Source of the DNA: Lonicera japonica
Lineage: Eukaryota; Streptophyta; Magnoliopsida; Dipsacales; Caprifoliaceae
Direction of reading: 5' to 3'
DNA: 64,000 nt
Assembly (NCBI GenBank): GCA_021464415.1
Contig: CM038468.1
Span: 31,174,969 to 31,238,968, forward strand
The position numbers and the translations under genes are program-made. Positions 36,113-48,493 of this stretch are shown here, one piece after another; the stretch's first letter is position 1, and the number at the start of each line of letters is the position of its first letter. The notes below the pieces were generated by a model. The model was not told where the DNA came from, searched no databases, and was given only the letters and a program-made list of their open reading frames with translations.

Positions 36113-36509
36113 CTAGTTTAAATTTATGCATTTTTCTTTTGGTGTATCTCAAGTTTGTATCTTGGTTGAACATTATATGGGAATGGGTTACACTTGCTTC
36201 ACACCCTTTGTTACAAGATAAAAAAGAGAGATAGACTTGTGTTGAGTTTTGCTTACACCTTATTTTTATATGACATTTATATGGGAATGAGTTGCTTTTG
36301 CACCACACCCTTTTGCTTAGAAAAGGATAAAATACTCAACACTTAGGAATTGCATTGAGAACTTTGAATGATGTCGATTATTCTTGTGGTTCGAAATTTG
36401 GACTTACCAAGTATTATAACTTGACAACCTGCACTTAGGTACCCAAGCGCGAAAGTATTTTTGCCGCGTCAAAGTGCTTATTTGAAGTAAAACTGGGGCC
36501 ACTAAGAAC

Positions 36510-37075
36510 TTGTTACATAAGATGAGTTACGTAACAGATGGATTGTTACATATTATTATAGGCAAATAGAAGACCTAATTTTATATCTGTCGTCTATACT
36601 CCTACTTACCATCAAAGTAGGATAGTGATAATTTATTTTCACTTAATAGAGATTTATCTCTAACTAATATGATAGCTAATTACCCTCAACTAACCATAGG
36701 GTATAAGACTCGGTCAATTCTAATTATTTATTTATATATTTAATAATTCACCAAATAATTAAATGAGCTGATTATGTGGGCCATACAAGAATTGAATAAT
36801 CAATTACAAACTTTCTTACAATGGAATCTGATGCCATCTCAATTCCTGTATTTATGATTCGCATCTCTAAGAGAAAAAACAACTACAAATTTTTCGAGAA
36901 GATTATGTAAATCCACCCTTATCACTTTTTGCAAATTTGGGAATTCATTGATCGATGGAAATCAAATTTTGGTTTGAAAAATAGGTTCCTTAAATTGATT
37001 AAGTATATTTTTCACTTTTGAAATAATCCATAACTCCATGTTTTGAAATAAAGTTTCGCAATCATCAATCATGAT
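36510..37075 (+). repeat. Diverged repeat, inverted copy of 12480-13010
   Basis: Aligns with the reverse complement of 12480-13010. The two copies lie ~24 kb apart in opposite orientation. It is adjacent to the end of a solo LTR but not part of it, since other copies of that LTR lack this sequence. Confidence 0.65.
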
Positions 37076-37447
37076 TTGTAGCCTTAAATCATGCTACAAA
37101 ATTCAGCCTCCATAATGTATAATGGTTAGACATTCTTTTATCCTTAAACATTCATTTTCAAGAACTTTTATTTTTTTATTTTATACTTTATGAGAATCTG
37201 AAATTACATGTGATTGATCATGGTATATTTATATTACCGTTACGTAGGATGTCTCTACATACTTTATCCAAAATTAAGTTTTTACATATACGCAACTTTT
37301 AGTCTCATGCAATAAACAAATATAACTACTGACAAGCAAAATAACATCAACACATATAATTATAAATATAAGTTTACTTCCGCTAATCTTATGGTATATG
37401 TGATAGTCAAAAGATTCTTCTTAGAACCAGAAAAAGCAATGTTATCA
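37076..37447. other. AT-rich spacer
   Basis: Nothing recognisable between the diverged repeat and the next solo LTR. Confidence 0.4.
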
Positions 37448-37452
37448 CTAAA

Positions 37453-39107
37453 TGACGCAACTTAAATAACGCGCTTTGATAGAGCCCAAGTGCAGGCACG
37501 CCAAGTTATAGTATAGTCTCGGAAGTCCGAGTGTCGAACCACATGGATAAGTGAAAAGGAATGGAATGGATTACGGATTAAATGGTTTTCAGATTTTGTA
37601 AGTTGGATTTGTTGTGAAACAACGGAAATGTAAAACGGTTGTGAAAATTGATAAGAAAGCACTAAGGTAGGTGGAGGTTAGTTACGATTTAAGAGACGGT
37701 GATGACTAGCTCATACAAAGATTTCAACACAAGGTTTCTCGAGATATGGGGAATGTTGGTGTATCTCTCAATAGCAAAGGGTGCGACGCTAGGCGACTTA
37801 TTCCCGAATTGAAGCTATATCAAAAGAGAGAGAAACGACATTCCACCAAAGATGAGGTTATCATTCCTACCTCTTAGCTACGGGTGTGAAGCAAGGCAAC
37901 CCATTCCCGATGAAGCTAATACGAGACAGATATGCCAAACTCATCTTAAAAAGATTTAACATAAAGTAAGTGTATGAAATCTCATGATTTAAAGAATGAA
38001 AATTAGAAAGTGAATCCTAACAATGAAACGGAATGAAGTTTATGGGATAAATTTGTCAACTCATCGTTTATCACTTATGGTAGAAAATAAAGAGTCTAAG
38101 TATCACATAAAGTGTAAGAAGCACTCAATATATCAATAAATGAATCAAAGATAAGCTAAACAAATTTATAATCCATCTATGGAGTTTTAAGAACTATTCA
38201 TAAAATCTACGAAGAGGGAAAAACTCCATGGATGGGGGAAAGAGATTACAAGATTTATAGAACCATGGAAAAATGTTTTATGCTCATCAACAATCAAGAA
38301 CTAAATATACAAGGCATATAAAGTCTTAACTTAAAACGAAAATACCTAGAAAGCTTGAAATAATGGAAGAAATGATGAAGCAAAGGATTCACAAACATTT
38401 ATCAAACTTTAAACATGGATTGAGCCATTAATCATCGAAAATTATATCGCGATTCACCTCCGTAACCTTAGTAAAAGACTACTCCATAATAAATGGAAGA
38501 ACAAATATTATAGAAGAATGAATCATTCTTACAAATTAAACACTTACAAGAGAAAATGAAGAACAACACCACAATGAGCTCTCCCTTCTCTCTAGAACTC
38601 TAAGTATATCCAACTAGATAATTCTAATCATGATCTATATCCCTTGATCCCCTAGACTACAAGCTAGCTAAGAGTGTACTTAAATCAATAAACAATCCAA
38701 GGGAAAATATCTAGGAACCAACTTCCCCAAAATAAGGCTAAAAGCAAAAGGGAGTTGGTGCACTCGCGAGGCCATGATCGATCATGGCAGTCTTCTGCCA
38801 GAAATTTTTGCAAGCCATGATCGATCATGGCTTTGCCCATGATCGATCATGGGCCTGAAACTTTTCACCCAGCACTTTTGCAAGCTATCTAGGCTAGCTC
38901 TTGATTACTTCATGCAATGCCATTGTATTTCAATCCTACAAAAACATGGAATACTACAAAATATACACCAACTTGGGCAATGTTAGATACAACACTCGCC
39001 AAGGCACTAATCTCGAGATAAGTGGATAATTAGGCAGAGTTAAAGCAACAAACGCGTCAAGCGACTCCTGAAAAGAGTTTAATCATGACAATATTATGCG
39101 TTTATCA
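37453..39107 (-). mobile_element. Solo LTR, TGATAAAC family copy 2
   Basis: On the minus strand it runs from TGATAAACGCATAATATTGTC (39107) to AAGTTGCGTCA (37453). It is flanked by a perfect target duplication CTAAA (37448-37452 and 39108-39112). The 3' end shares TGTGGTTCGACACT..GGACTT and the ..GCG..GCGTCA close with the copies ending at 36471 and 59609. There is no internal region. Length 1655 bp. Confidence 0.85.
38771..38853. promoter_or_regulatory. Three perfect 18-bp palindromes in U3 of LTR copy 2
   Basis: GCCATGATCGATCATGGC at 38771-38788 and 38814-38831, and CCCATGATCGATCATGGG at 38836-38853. They lie 254-336 bp from the U3 end of the LTR (39107). A smaller hairpin, GGCAGTCTTCTGCC, is between the first two. 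Confidence 0.75.
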
Positions 39108-39112
39108 CTAAA

Positions 39113-39689
39113 CTTAATATTCCACGGTGTTTGTATATTTCAAATGTATCTTACAATTGTATCATACACATTTCATTTTTCTAAACTTCTCTTCAGAAAA
39201 GTTGTATCATACATATTTCATTTTTATTTAAAATTAGATATATTTAAATTGGAAATAAGGTCTTCTATATGTCTATATAGTAGAAGAAATAAAAGGGGTT
39301 GGAATACTTTTTAATAATAGTATACCCATACATATATATATATAGTAATATAGAGCGATCCAGCTAATGTTGAGCTGGGCATGCAAATTTTCCACATCAA
39401 TGGGTTCCCATGTACACACACATACATATAAGGGGTTGGACTGCGTTGACATTTTTGTTTTGAACATTGGGATCCCATGTACTTTTATATTAAATTTCCA
39501 TATGAATGAATATATCAAAATTTCACGCGCATACGAAGTTAAATAATGGGAGATGCTTTTAGTAATCAATTTTAGTTGTTCAAATAATGAGAGATATTTT
39601 TAGGGATGAAAAATCGTAGTTAAAAATATAGTTCGTATATGGACGTTTCACACCATATCTTAGATATATATATATATATATATATATAA
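39113..39689. other. AT-rich intergenic DNA
   Basis: No gene signature. It contains TA-rich runs at 39330-39345 and 39664-39689, the latter directly against the next MITE. Confidence 0.4.
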
Positions 39690-40065
39690 GGGAAGGATCG
39701 AAAGAGGACCAATTTTTATTGTTCTTGAATGCGGACCTATCATTTTGAGAGACTAGAGTAAACGGATGAATTTTTTGATGAAATTTGGTAATATTGATCT
39801 ACTTGATCAGTAGACCATTTCCACCAAATTTTATGAAAAAATTTAACCGAGAAGTTGACTAACTAAACATCTGAAAGTTTAACAACTATAAATGTATATA
39901 TATCAATTTTTTAGTTAACCTACTTTCTAATTGAATTTTTCGATGAAATTTGGAGATGATCTACTAATCATGTAAATCATCTTCACAAATTCATCCATTT
40001 ACAACTTTAAAATGACCGGTCCGCATTTAAGGATAAAACAAAATCGTCTTCTTAAATTATTTCCC
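39690..40065. repeat. Foldback-type MITE, copy 1
   Basis: The ends are inverted copies: GGGAAGGATCG..GAATGCGGACC on the left, and the reverse complement of the right end reads GGGAAATAATTT..AAATGCGGACC. The interior (ATGAAATTTGG.GATGATCTAC) is also roughly symmetric and resembles the MITEs at 44802-45188 and 56290-56622. It lies between two TA microsatellites (39664-39689 and 40069-40098). Confidence 0.7.
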
Positions 40066-40101
<36 letters not shown>

Positions 40102-41126
40102 TCAATTAAAAAGATTATAGAAATTTGCTATGGTCCTCGACTTAGCTACAATGAAACAACCGGCCATCGCTAAAATATTGGTGATAATTTTTTTTCGTTA
40201 AAGGCCAGTCCGTACTAAAACATTTTCAATGAAGCCAATGGCATATGTAAGAATACATGTCAGGGAGCGAACTTTAAAAGTTTTCAAAATCGCAATATTA
40301 TATAACCATTCGGGCAATGAATTTTGAATTCTTAATATATATAATATACATATAAAAGGGATAAAATATTGTATACTAGAGATTGCAAGATACTTTTTGG
40401 TCAATAGTTTTTTTTTTTTTTTAATTCCAAAAATATATTGCGTGAGTAGGACTTTTAATTTTGTTGGTCTATAAAATTACAAAATTAGCTTTCATGCACG
40501 CCTCGAGAATTATAATAAAAAGTCATATTTGTTTAAGCATGGACTCGAAGCTATGACCTTAAATCTGAAAAATATGCATATTTTACCACTAAACCAAATG
40601 CCAGTTGATGTACTTATTTTGCTTTAAATATCTATACATAATGTCAAGAATCATTAGGTATCATATTGTACAAACTTCCCTTGTACCATGAATTCTAATA
40701 TTATATTAAAAAGCAGACTTTATATATATATATATATATATTTGATTACGAAATTAATTATTTTACGTAAGTAGCTTTTGAACTAGGATTTACTATGTAT
40801 AATATTGCACACGCATAGAGTACTCCACAAATCCTAGTATCTTTATCTATAATACATATATATTTCTAATATCAAGATCAGAGCTGAATGCTAGGATTTG
40901 ATTTGAAACCTAACATCAAATACAAAGAATACATATTATCACTGCTTGACCAATGACAATAGTTACATCTTTTAAAAATTTATAAGATGTGAAAAATTAC
41001 TAAATGTAATATTACACACGGAAATTCTAGTATCTATATACAGGTATATAATATCAAGATCAGATCTGAATATGATACGGTCAACTTCACTAAACGATAA
41101 AAGTATGTTAGTTGGAGGAGTGTTTG
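40066..41126. other. AT-rich DNA upstream of the RING-CH gene
   Basis: TA microsatellites at 40069-40098 and ~40720-40741. An imperfect duplication of a block ending TAATATCAAGATCAGA.CTGAAT is at ~40795-40890 and ~41000-41070. No coding sequence. Confidence 0.45.
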
Positions 41127-41135
41127 TATTTATAG
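41127..41135 (+). promoter_or_regulatory. Putative TATA box of the RING-CH gene
   Basis: TATTTATAG, ~106 bp upstream of the start codon at 41241, with a pyrimidine-rich tract (41180-41230) between them. Confidence 0.45.
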
Positions 41136-41240
41136 ATTCTAAGTGTCCTCTGGTTGACAAACTACACTAATCAGCACATTTTTTTTTTCTTTTCCTTCTA
41201 GGTTTTTTGTCTTCGTTTATTTCTTCTCAATATGCTCTAA

Positions 41241-44166
41241 ATGGCTAGAGGAGACCAAAAGTGGGAGCAAATGGGTACTAGCAATGTTGGGAAGAAAGAT
41301 GAAGATATCACTATGTCTGTAAGTAATTTTGATCTATTCCAAATTTTACATAATAGTTCTTGGTGCCTATTTATAATATGAGAAAATTAGACTCCAATCT
41401 TTCTTCTAGAACATTTGTTGGATGTAGTTATTGTTTTCCTCTTTTCCAAAACTTGCGATCCCTCCTTTGTTAAAGGATGTTGTCCCTCAAGTTTGGTATT
41501 TGTGATTTCTGGATCACAAGTATAATATATGTGAACTGAGATTTTGTAGCCATGAGTACTACATATTTCATTGTTGAACTGACATTTCTAGGTTACAGTG
41601 GTATTCGTGACTGAAAAATTACAGATACTGAACTTTAGTATTTGTGTATATGAATCCTTACCAAAGGTAGATACTGTACATGATGGATCGCAAATATTTA
41701 AAAAAAAATTAGTTGACTATATCCAAAAAAAATTCTTTTGACAAGGATCAAATGCTAAATTAAAGTCCCTTGTAATGTTTCCAGAATGGATGGCCCATGA
41801 GCCATGGTATGCAATATGATACCTAATAATTCATCAAATTATATCTGTAAAAATATTTTAATAGAAAATAAGCACATCAAGTAGTATTTAGTTAAGTGGC
41901 AATAACATATGTTCTTTAAGTTTAAGGTCATGGGTGCGCACCTCTATATGAGAATTAATTTTATTTTACTTTTCCAATTTTGAAGGGTAAATTTGAATTT
42001 GCAATTTCGTAAACTTCCCAAAAACTCTATATATAGCATAGATATATGTCTTTTGTTCTTTATTGGCTACATTAGATCGAACTATGCTGCGCAAGAAAAA
42101 AATTCGAGGTGAGTAGAATTTTATTTTTTTTGTTTTGAATGCGATATAAAAAAATACAAAATCTTCCCGTTGAAATTGTTTCTCATTTACGAGTTTATTT
42201 CACAAAAAAAAAAAAGTGAAATTTCCTCTCCAAATTGAAATTGAAAAGGAAAAGACAAAAAAAAAAAAAATGAGTCGAAAAGGAAAGAAGAGAAACTAAA
42301 ATTTCGTTGTTTCTTTTCTTTGCGACTAACAAATAAACTCTTCTTCATCCCGATCACGTACATTCTAACGAATTTTTTTTTTCTGCTTTCTTTTTTCTTC
42401 AATTAGCATATTTATTTTTTTTAAAAAAAATTGTTCTCTTTGTCAACTCTCAAACATAGTAGTGTAAATAACACAGCTTAATTGTTTGAAGATTTTAAAG
42501 TTAAAACTGCTGTACGTTCAAATTTTAAGAAAATAAGTATGGTTTTGATGGTGATGGTATTAATTTTCTGAGGTATTTTTCTTTTACTACTATAACAAAG
42601 AAAAATTTATCACCCTATTCAATTAAGATGTGACTTAAACTCGAGATGTTCTAGATCTAGGTGAGTGTTTTAATTGCCACTAGAGTAAAAATTATTAGTA
42701 TTAAATTCTTATTACATTTTCTCTTGCACAGAATCTATTAGTAATAAATTTCGGCAAATATTAAATTGTTTTTGTTAAAAGCATCAACAACGAGTTAGGT
42801 AATTAGTAAGGTAAATATGAAAAATATGCCCTACAAACCCATGTAACAGTTTAATTATATAGAGTGAATACTATACTATAAAATAAAAGTATGTAATATA
42901 GAAGTATGGTAAACTAATTAGCTTCCACTCAATTTGATAAATACCGCAATATTTATTTTAAGTAAAATAATTAGCTTCCACTCAATTAGCTTCCACTCAA
43001 TTTTACCATGCATACCCCTACATCAACACCTAAATAAATAAAATAATATAAACTTACCTCTCTGAAGACAACCTTACTTGAACAAAGAAAAAGTAAAAAT
43101 ACAAAGAAAATCTACTTCATCTTGTTTTGTTTTCCTTTTATGCCCCTTTCAAGTTGGTAGCACTTCAGGCAACCCAAAAGAAATAAAATAAAGGCAAAGT
43201 CCTAGGTAATTTAAATAGTGATAGAATCTTGTTCAAAGTGTTGAAAATATATGGTCTTTGTTATACGTACTCACCTAAAAGAGGGTGAACAATCATTTTT
43301 TTATGAGATAATAAATGTAGCAAAAATTTAACTATGGGTACGTTTAATAATAACATTAAAAATAAAAGTAAAAATAGTTAATTTTTGTGACAAGTTGAAA
43401 AATAAGATGAGATAAGTAGTAAAATGTCTTCTTACTTTGTATATTTTTCCATATAATTTTTTTCTTTGGTGGTTGATAGATGAAGAAATATTTTCTATAA
43501 AAAATAATGGGTAATTAGCGAAAATGACCCCTAAAATTTGACCTAAATCTCTCGTTCGTCCTTAAAGTTCAATTTTCAGTTGAAGCATCCTTAAAGTTTC
43601 TAATTTTTTCTCTTGTCCAAAACTGGATACCCGTTAAAAAGATTGATGGAAAACGTGCATAATTGTCGCGAGCCACTCTTTTAAGGTGCATGCATTTTTG
43701 GATGCTTCAACCGAAATTAGAAACTTTAAGGATGCTTAAACCAAAATTATAAACTTTAAGGATACTTCCACTGACAATTAGAAACATTAAGGAACGTTTC
43801 AACCTAAAATTGAACTTTATGGGCGAGCCAGGGATTTGGGTCAAACTTTAGAGGTCATTTTTGCTAATTACCCCAAAAATAATGAAAGATGGAGGAAATC
43901 TACTTATAAAAATGAACATGTTTGAACTTATTTTCTAACGTCTTAAAGAAATCAATTGGGAGATTCCCAAGTCGATTATGTGGCTAGCAGCAAATTCAGA
44001 TTTGCGTGTAAGGATTAGTCGATATGCGCAAAATTAAAAGTTGATAGAATTAATATTCTTGCCGAGAAAGTAATTTTTTTTAAAGCTAATGGATATTCAT
44101 TGATAGAATCAGAGATATATTCTCTAATTTTTCATCAAATATTTTGAAAATTTGAATTCGATCAAA

Positions 44167-44197
<31 letters not shown>

Positions 44198-47100
44198 GTT
44201 ATTGTAATTATCAACATGTATTCAAAAAACACACGCAAAAATGTTTATTTGTTATTTTATTACTGTAAATATATTTGTTCTGTATACTTTTAAATTCGTA
44301 CGTTGTTTTGGTAATAATACCTTTCAATATGTAACATTAATTTATAATTTAGTTTTAAAATTATAACTATTAATTTGAGACAATAGAAAAAATTTGAACT
44401 TAAAAAGTTGAATTCTTCTAAATAGTTTTTTTGTTCCATGGTTTTATTATACATGTATATCAGGATGATGATGACGAGCAACCATTCTTCAATCAACAAT
44501 ATCAACAAAGGAATGGTGGCGGTGTATTCGAGAAGATCTCTTCTGGTTTTACTAGTTGTTTCCCTTCAATGAAACATCGTCGGACGTATCATTACTCAGA
44601 GAAGATGGTTTCTCAGGTTCTCTCTCTCTCTCTCTTACACACACACATTTGAATCTTCATGGGTATTTTGATAACTTGTTAAATCCTGTCTGTATTTAGG
44701 TTTGTGTTATACATAAAGGTGATCCTTCTCGAACTTGAGAGCTCAATCCATGTGAATACTCATATTTATTATTATTTAAACTTAAGCTTGTGCGTACCAA
44801 CGGATTTGGCTCCTCTCTATTACCCTTCGTTCCATATTCGTTCAGTGGTGTCTGGTTGATCCGATGCCTAAATGGATGAATTTTTTCATGAATCTTTGGT
44901 GGAGATGATTAATATGATGAGTAGATCTTCTCAAAAGAATTTTATAAAAAGATTAAATTTAGAAGTGAGTGAAATGATCATCTAAAATTTTAATGGTCAA
45001 ATATATATTAAATTTTTATTACACTTACTTCCGGTTCAAATTTCTTAATAAAATTTTGTGGAAATGATCTACCAATCATAATAATCATCTCCACCAAGTT
45101 TCATACAAAAAAATTATCCGCTTAGCCCTGAAACTGGGCCCCATTGAATGGAATTGAACCAACAGAGTAATAAAGAGGAGCCAAGTCCAAAAACAACCCA
45201 TGTGATATAATATAAAGGAGCCTTTAATAATTTAAGTAAAATTAACGAATGTTGAAAAAATAAGGATCTGGTCTTTGAATAAAAAACATTTTAGAATGAT
45301 GTCCTCTAACTTTTTTTTTTTAAAGATGCCATCCAACATTTTTTAAATGATGCAATCCATGTAGCTAGATAATTTTTTTGGTATCTATCGGTACTTTCTT
45401 GGTCATAGATTCTATTTTTCGATAACAAATATTACATCTGTAACCAAGGCACGTAACTTATCTCCAGGGAGAGAGAGAAGTATTGTATCCTTTTAAAAAA
45501 AAGGTGGAAGATTGCATCCTAATTTTTTTTTCCTCAAGAACCGGATTCTAAAAGTCCTAAAAATGTGTTGAGCATACATTTGTGTACAAACCTATTCAAT
45601 TGGTCGGATAATGACCTTATGTCCTATTGGCATGGTGCTTATCTTGATAGAAGTATATTGTTTGAACTTATATATATATATATATGTACAGAGTTTTATA
45701 TTAACAAGCCAGCTTGACTTTTTAGAAGCCAAAGGTGAAATTTCAAGACTAGACCTCATGAGCTTTGATTGAATGATAATATCATAAAAGCTGATGACTA
45801 GTAATTTGAGATATTACAAAAATAAAATAAAATTGTTGAACTATAAATTTGAGGCGGATGAACTAATAAAATATTGAGACCCTCAACCAAATTTCACTAC
45901 TAAATAATTTCAGGTTAAATGTTTCGACAATAAGAAATAAATGATAATGACGAGAACTTTGTTGGATTAATTTATCAAACTAATTTTTCTGGATCAACTG
46001 ATACGATAGAATCAAACATTTTATGATAGACATATTAAGTTTAATGTATCTTTGTTTGATTTTGTATAGGATGAAGAAGCTTTCGATAGACCGTCCAAAC
46101 TTGTGAAAAATGTTGTGATTGTGAGGTCCTTGGTTTCTAGGTCTCAAACAAACCATAAAGGTATATTCTCTACAAGATTATTATGTATATGTGTTGCGTG
46201 TGTATTTATATATATATTATTTAAAAAGAGCCGTTAAAACAATGGATTAGCAGCTGATAGTTAGACGTAAGTTTATTTTTCTTAATAATAAGGGTTTGAA
46301 GAGTAGTGGAATAGTAAGTATCTTCCACTATAGGTCATGGTGGTTATTTCTCTAAATTAACACATCTTTTGGTTTTGAGCTGATGATTTAACATTTTAAT
46401 TATATTTACATTATGTTAAAAGGATCAACCGTTTAATTTGAGAATTTTTTAAAACTAACAGTATTTATTTTGACTTTTTTAAATAGCATAGAGTATTTAC
46501 TATGGTGTGCATGTATACTATAATAAGTTACAGTATACCATTATTTACTACAAATTAGTGAGAATATCAATTGCATGTCATATTAATAATAATATATGTA
46601 GTTAATATAATAATATTTGCTGGTTCATCAGCCCTAAATATAACAAAAATATACAAATTTAAAAGGGTACCTACCATAATATATGGTAGAAAGTACTTAC
46701 CATCACGCTACTCAGGGTTTGAATATTTTGGCAAACCCTTTTTCTTATGAAAAAGGGAGAATGCCAAGTGGAACCGAAACTTAAAAATGGGACACATTCA
46801 TATTGCACACTCATTTCACTAGCAATGTATTTTGCGCAAGCACCATTTACATAATGTCACTACACTAGATCAAAATAAAATTTATCATTTTTTTCCATAT
46901 CACTAACTTATTGTATTTTCAAATTAGATTATTGTGTTCTACCTCAGCGAGAAGACGACGAGGAGTTTTCCGAAGAAGACGCCACCGCATGTAAATTATG
47001 TTTCCAGGTATTCAGTGTTAAAGACAACATACTCAAGACAAAATGCAAGTGCAAAAATGGACTCATACATGAACGGTGCCCGTCTGGAGAGAAAAGAAGC

Positions 47101-47211
47101 AACACCTGCGTTTTATGTGGAAAGGAGTTTCAAACCATAAGCGTAACGTTGCAACACAGTGGGAAACTAAAGGAAAAAAAATGGAAAAGGTTTTTCCGAT
47201 TTAAATGGTAA
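41241..47211 (+). CDS. RING-CH (RINGv)-like zinc-finger protein, four exons, 201 aa
   Basis: Assembled from four exons: 41241-41318, 44464-44616, 46070-46160 and 46928-47211. Each exon has a GT donor and AG acceptor and phases agree (0, 0, 1), giving one open frame of 201 codons that ends in TAA (47209-47211). Residues 1-107 are acidic and low-complexity (MARGDQKWEQMG.., DDDDEQPFFNQQ..). Residues 129-171 hold a C4HC3 finger: C129, C132, C147, C149, H155, C158, C168, C171. It is followed by KEFQTISVTLQ, which matches the ..VQNLPVTL.. segment after the finger in plant RING/FYVE/PHD-type proteins. Relatives are membrane or soluble ubiquitin E3 ligases. Here the two loops are shorter than the family norm and the usual KWF after the third pair is absent, so ligase activity is uncertain. 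The tail is strongly basic (KLKEKKWKRFFRFKW). Introns 1 and 2 carry MITEs. The short exons make this gene easy to miss. Confidence 0.8.
43335..43960. repeat. Palindromic MITE family F, second copy, split by another MITE
   Basis: The outer parts (43335-43508 and 43884-43960) match 13165-13463 in order; for example AAAAATAGTT.A.TTTTG, CTTTGGT.GTTGA and GATGGAGGA.AT. The left end reads GGGTACGTTTAATAATAAC. It sits in intron 1 of the RING-CH gene. Confidence 0.55.
43509..43874. repeat. Mutator-type MITE in intron 1 of the RING-CH gene
   Basis: 366 bp with ~65-bp terminal inverted repeats: GGGTAATTAGCGAAAATGAC on the left, and the reverse complement of the right end reads GGGGTAATTAGCAAAAATGA. 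A perfect 9-bp target duplication AAAAATAAT is at 43500-43508 and 43875-43883, the length made by Mutator-like transposases. It has no coding capacity. Confidence 0.85.
44802..45188. repeat. Foldback-type MITE, copy 2, in intron 2
   Basis: Terminal inverted repeats GGATTTGGCTCCTCTCTATT on the left and, as the reverse complement of the right end, GGACTTGGCTCCTCTTTATT. The inverted similarity extends inward (GGTGGAGATGATTA). Related to 39690-40065 and 56290-56622. The target duplication is unclear. A CT/CA microsatellite (44617-44650) lies just after the exon 2 donor. Confidence 0.75.
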
Positions 47212-48040
47212 CGTAACTAATTTCGATCTAGAATTTCGATAATCCTATTATTCACTTGCATGTCGTCATTATGGGTCAACTACAAATAATGTTTATGATT
47301 AAGTGCCTTCTGCATCTAGAGCGCGCTTATTCTCTCAATGTTATATGAATTGATTACAATTTTTTGTATTTGATTATTTTTTCTTGAAAAATGTAATTAA
47401 CTTTGAAAGTTCTTCAAGTCCAGGTTTTGTAATGGAATAGTCAAAAGGGGAGATGAATTGTGATTGCGATATATTCGTAGTATTAAATTCCTACAAACAG
47501 TTGGCTTGCTAAAAAAATTCCCAACGACCTTTCGTTTGTGAAGCCAATGAATCCGAGTATCAAAACAAAGCAATAACAATGTCTGTGAAGATAGAGAAAG
47601 CATCAAGTAGTAAATCAATCACAAGAAAATGTACACATATGTACTATGGTCGCAGTTCGAACACCTCCACCAGAAAATACACCTAGGTACATTGAACGAT
47701 TTTTTGGATCCTTTTAGCTATGAAATTAAAAATTACGACGATTTTTTTTTAATTCGCAAACAAAATTTTCATTCATAAAAGAAAAAGAAAAAAATTATGA
47801 CGCACTTTTAGTGACGGAATATTTTGTCACAGAAGTCTATTGGGACAGAAACTACCTTTTTACTAAAAAAAAATTTCGTCGCTAGAAGGGTCATTTGTTG
47901 TGATGAGGGGAGAACTTTGATTACTTTGAAGGAAGAACAAGATATTACACATTTGCTCTCACTATCAATTATATCACTTGTTGGTGTGATCAATCATGCA
48001 CATAGGGATGATCGGTATATCATGAGTCTTTGACTGATCA
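47212..48040. other. Intergenic DNA with a possible CACTA-like remnant
   Basis: No gene. Around 47790-47890 the phrases GACGCACTTTTAGTGACGGA and TTTCGTCGCTAG resemble subterminal repeats of plant CACTA-type elements; this is weak evidence. Confidence 0.35.
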
Positions 48041-48045
48041 ATCGA

Positions 48046-48290
48046 TGTTGACAAATGAATGAAAAGAAATGTAAAGAAGATGGTTGTTTTTCTCATATCT
48101 ACAAGCTCAATACAAGCTCCCTTATATAAGGATGGAAGCAAAGGCAAGCATGCCTTGATTGTTGGCTCAAGTCTAAGGATGGAAGAAGAAAAACTAGTAA
48201 CATATCTATACTCAAATCTTTGACCTAGAATATGTATGTAATATCTACCTAACCATTGACAACAATATAATACAAGTAGATATTCTAATA
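48046..48290 (-). repeat. Copia solo LTR (245 bp) with ATCGA duplication
   Basis: Reads TATTAGAATATCTACTTG..TTTGTCAACA on the minus strand. ATCGA is at 48041-48045 and 48291-48295. It contains CTTATATAAGG as a TATA-like palindrome. Confidence 0.85.
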
Positions 48291-48344
48291 ATCGATCATA
48301 TATATGCCCCTCATAATGGATCATACAACATTTTAGCCTTTGTG

Positions 48345-48493
48345 TGAAAGGGTGCCATATCGGAGCTTAGAACTTGCAATGAATTCAACTCACCAGCAAA
48401 TAAAATGTTGCCACGTATTTTGAGATTGGATCATCTAAAAAGTGATTCGAAAGACAGGCCAAGTTTTACTATTTTGACCAAAATTTGGAACTG
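48345..48493. repeat. 149-bp copy of 52257-52405
   Basis: Almost identical to 52257-52405 (from AAAGGGTGCCATATCGG to CCAAAATTTGGAAC), then joined to the start of the copia leader copy (TGTAAGTGGTGC..) that also begins at 51311. Confidence 0.9.

Larger units (their letters stand above)
28492..36471 (+). mobile_element. Solo LTR, TGATAAAC family copy 1, split by copia
   Basis: Left part 28492-29633 begins TGATAAACACATAATATTGTC; right part 36118-36471 ends GCCGCGTCA. The parts align, in order, with the two halves of the unbroken LTR at 57646-59609 (for example 28930-29625 with 58380-59070, and 36118-36471 with ~59085-59609). The restored length is ~1.5 kb. A TATA-like TATTTATAG occurs near 28867. 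The bases outside the ends (ATTAG and AAGTG) do not match, so no target duplication is visible. Confidence 0.75.
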
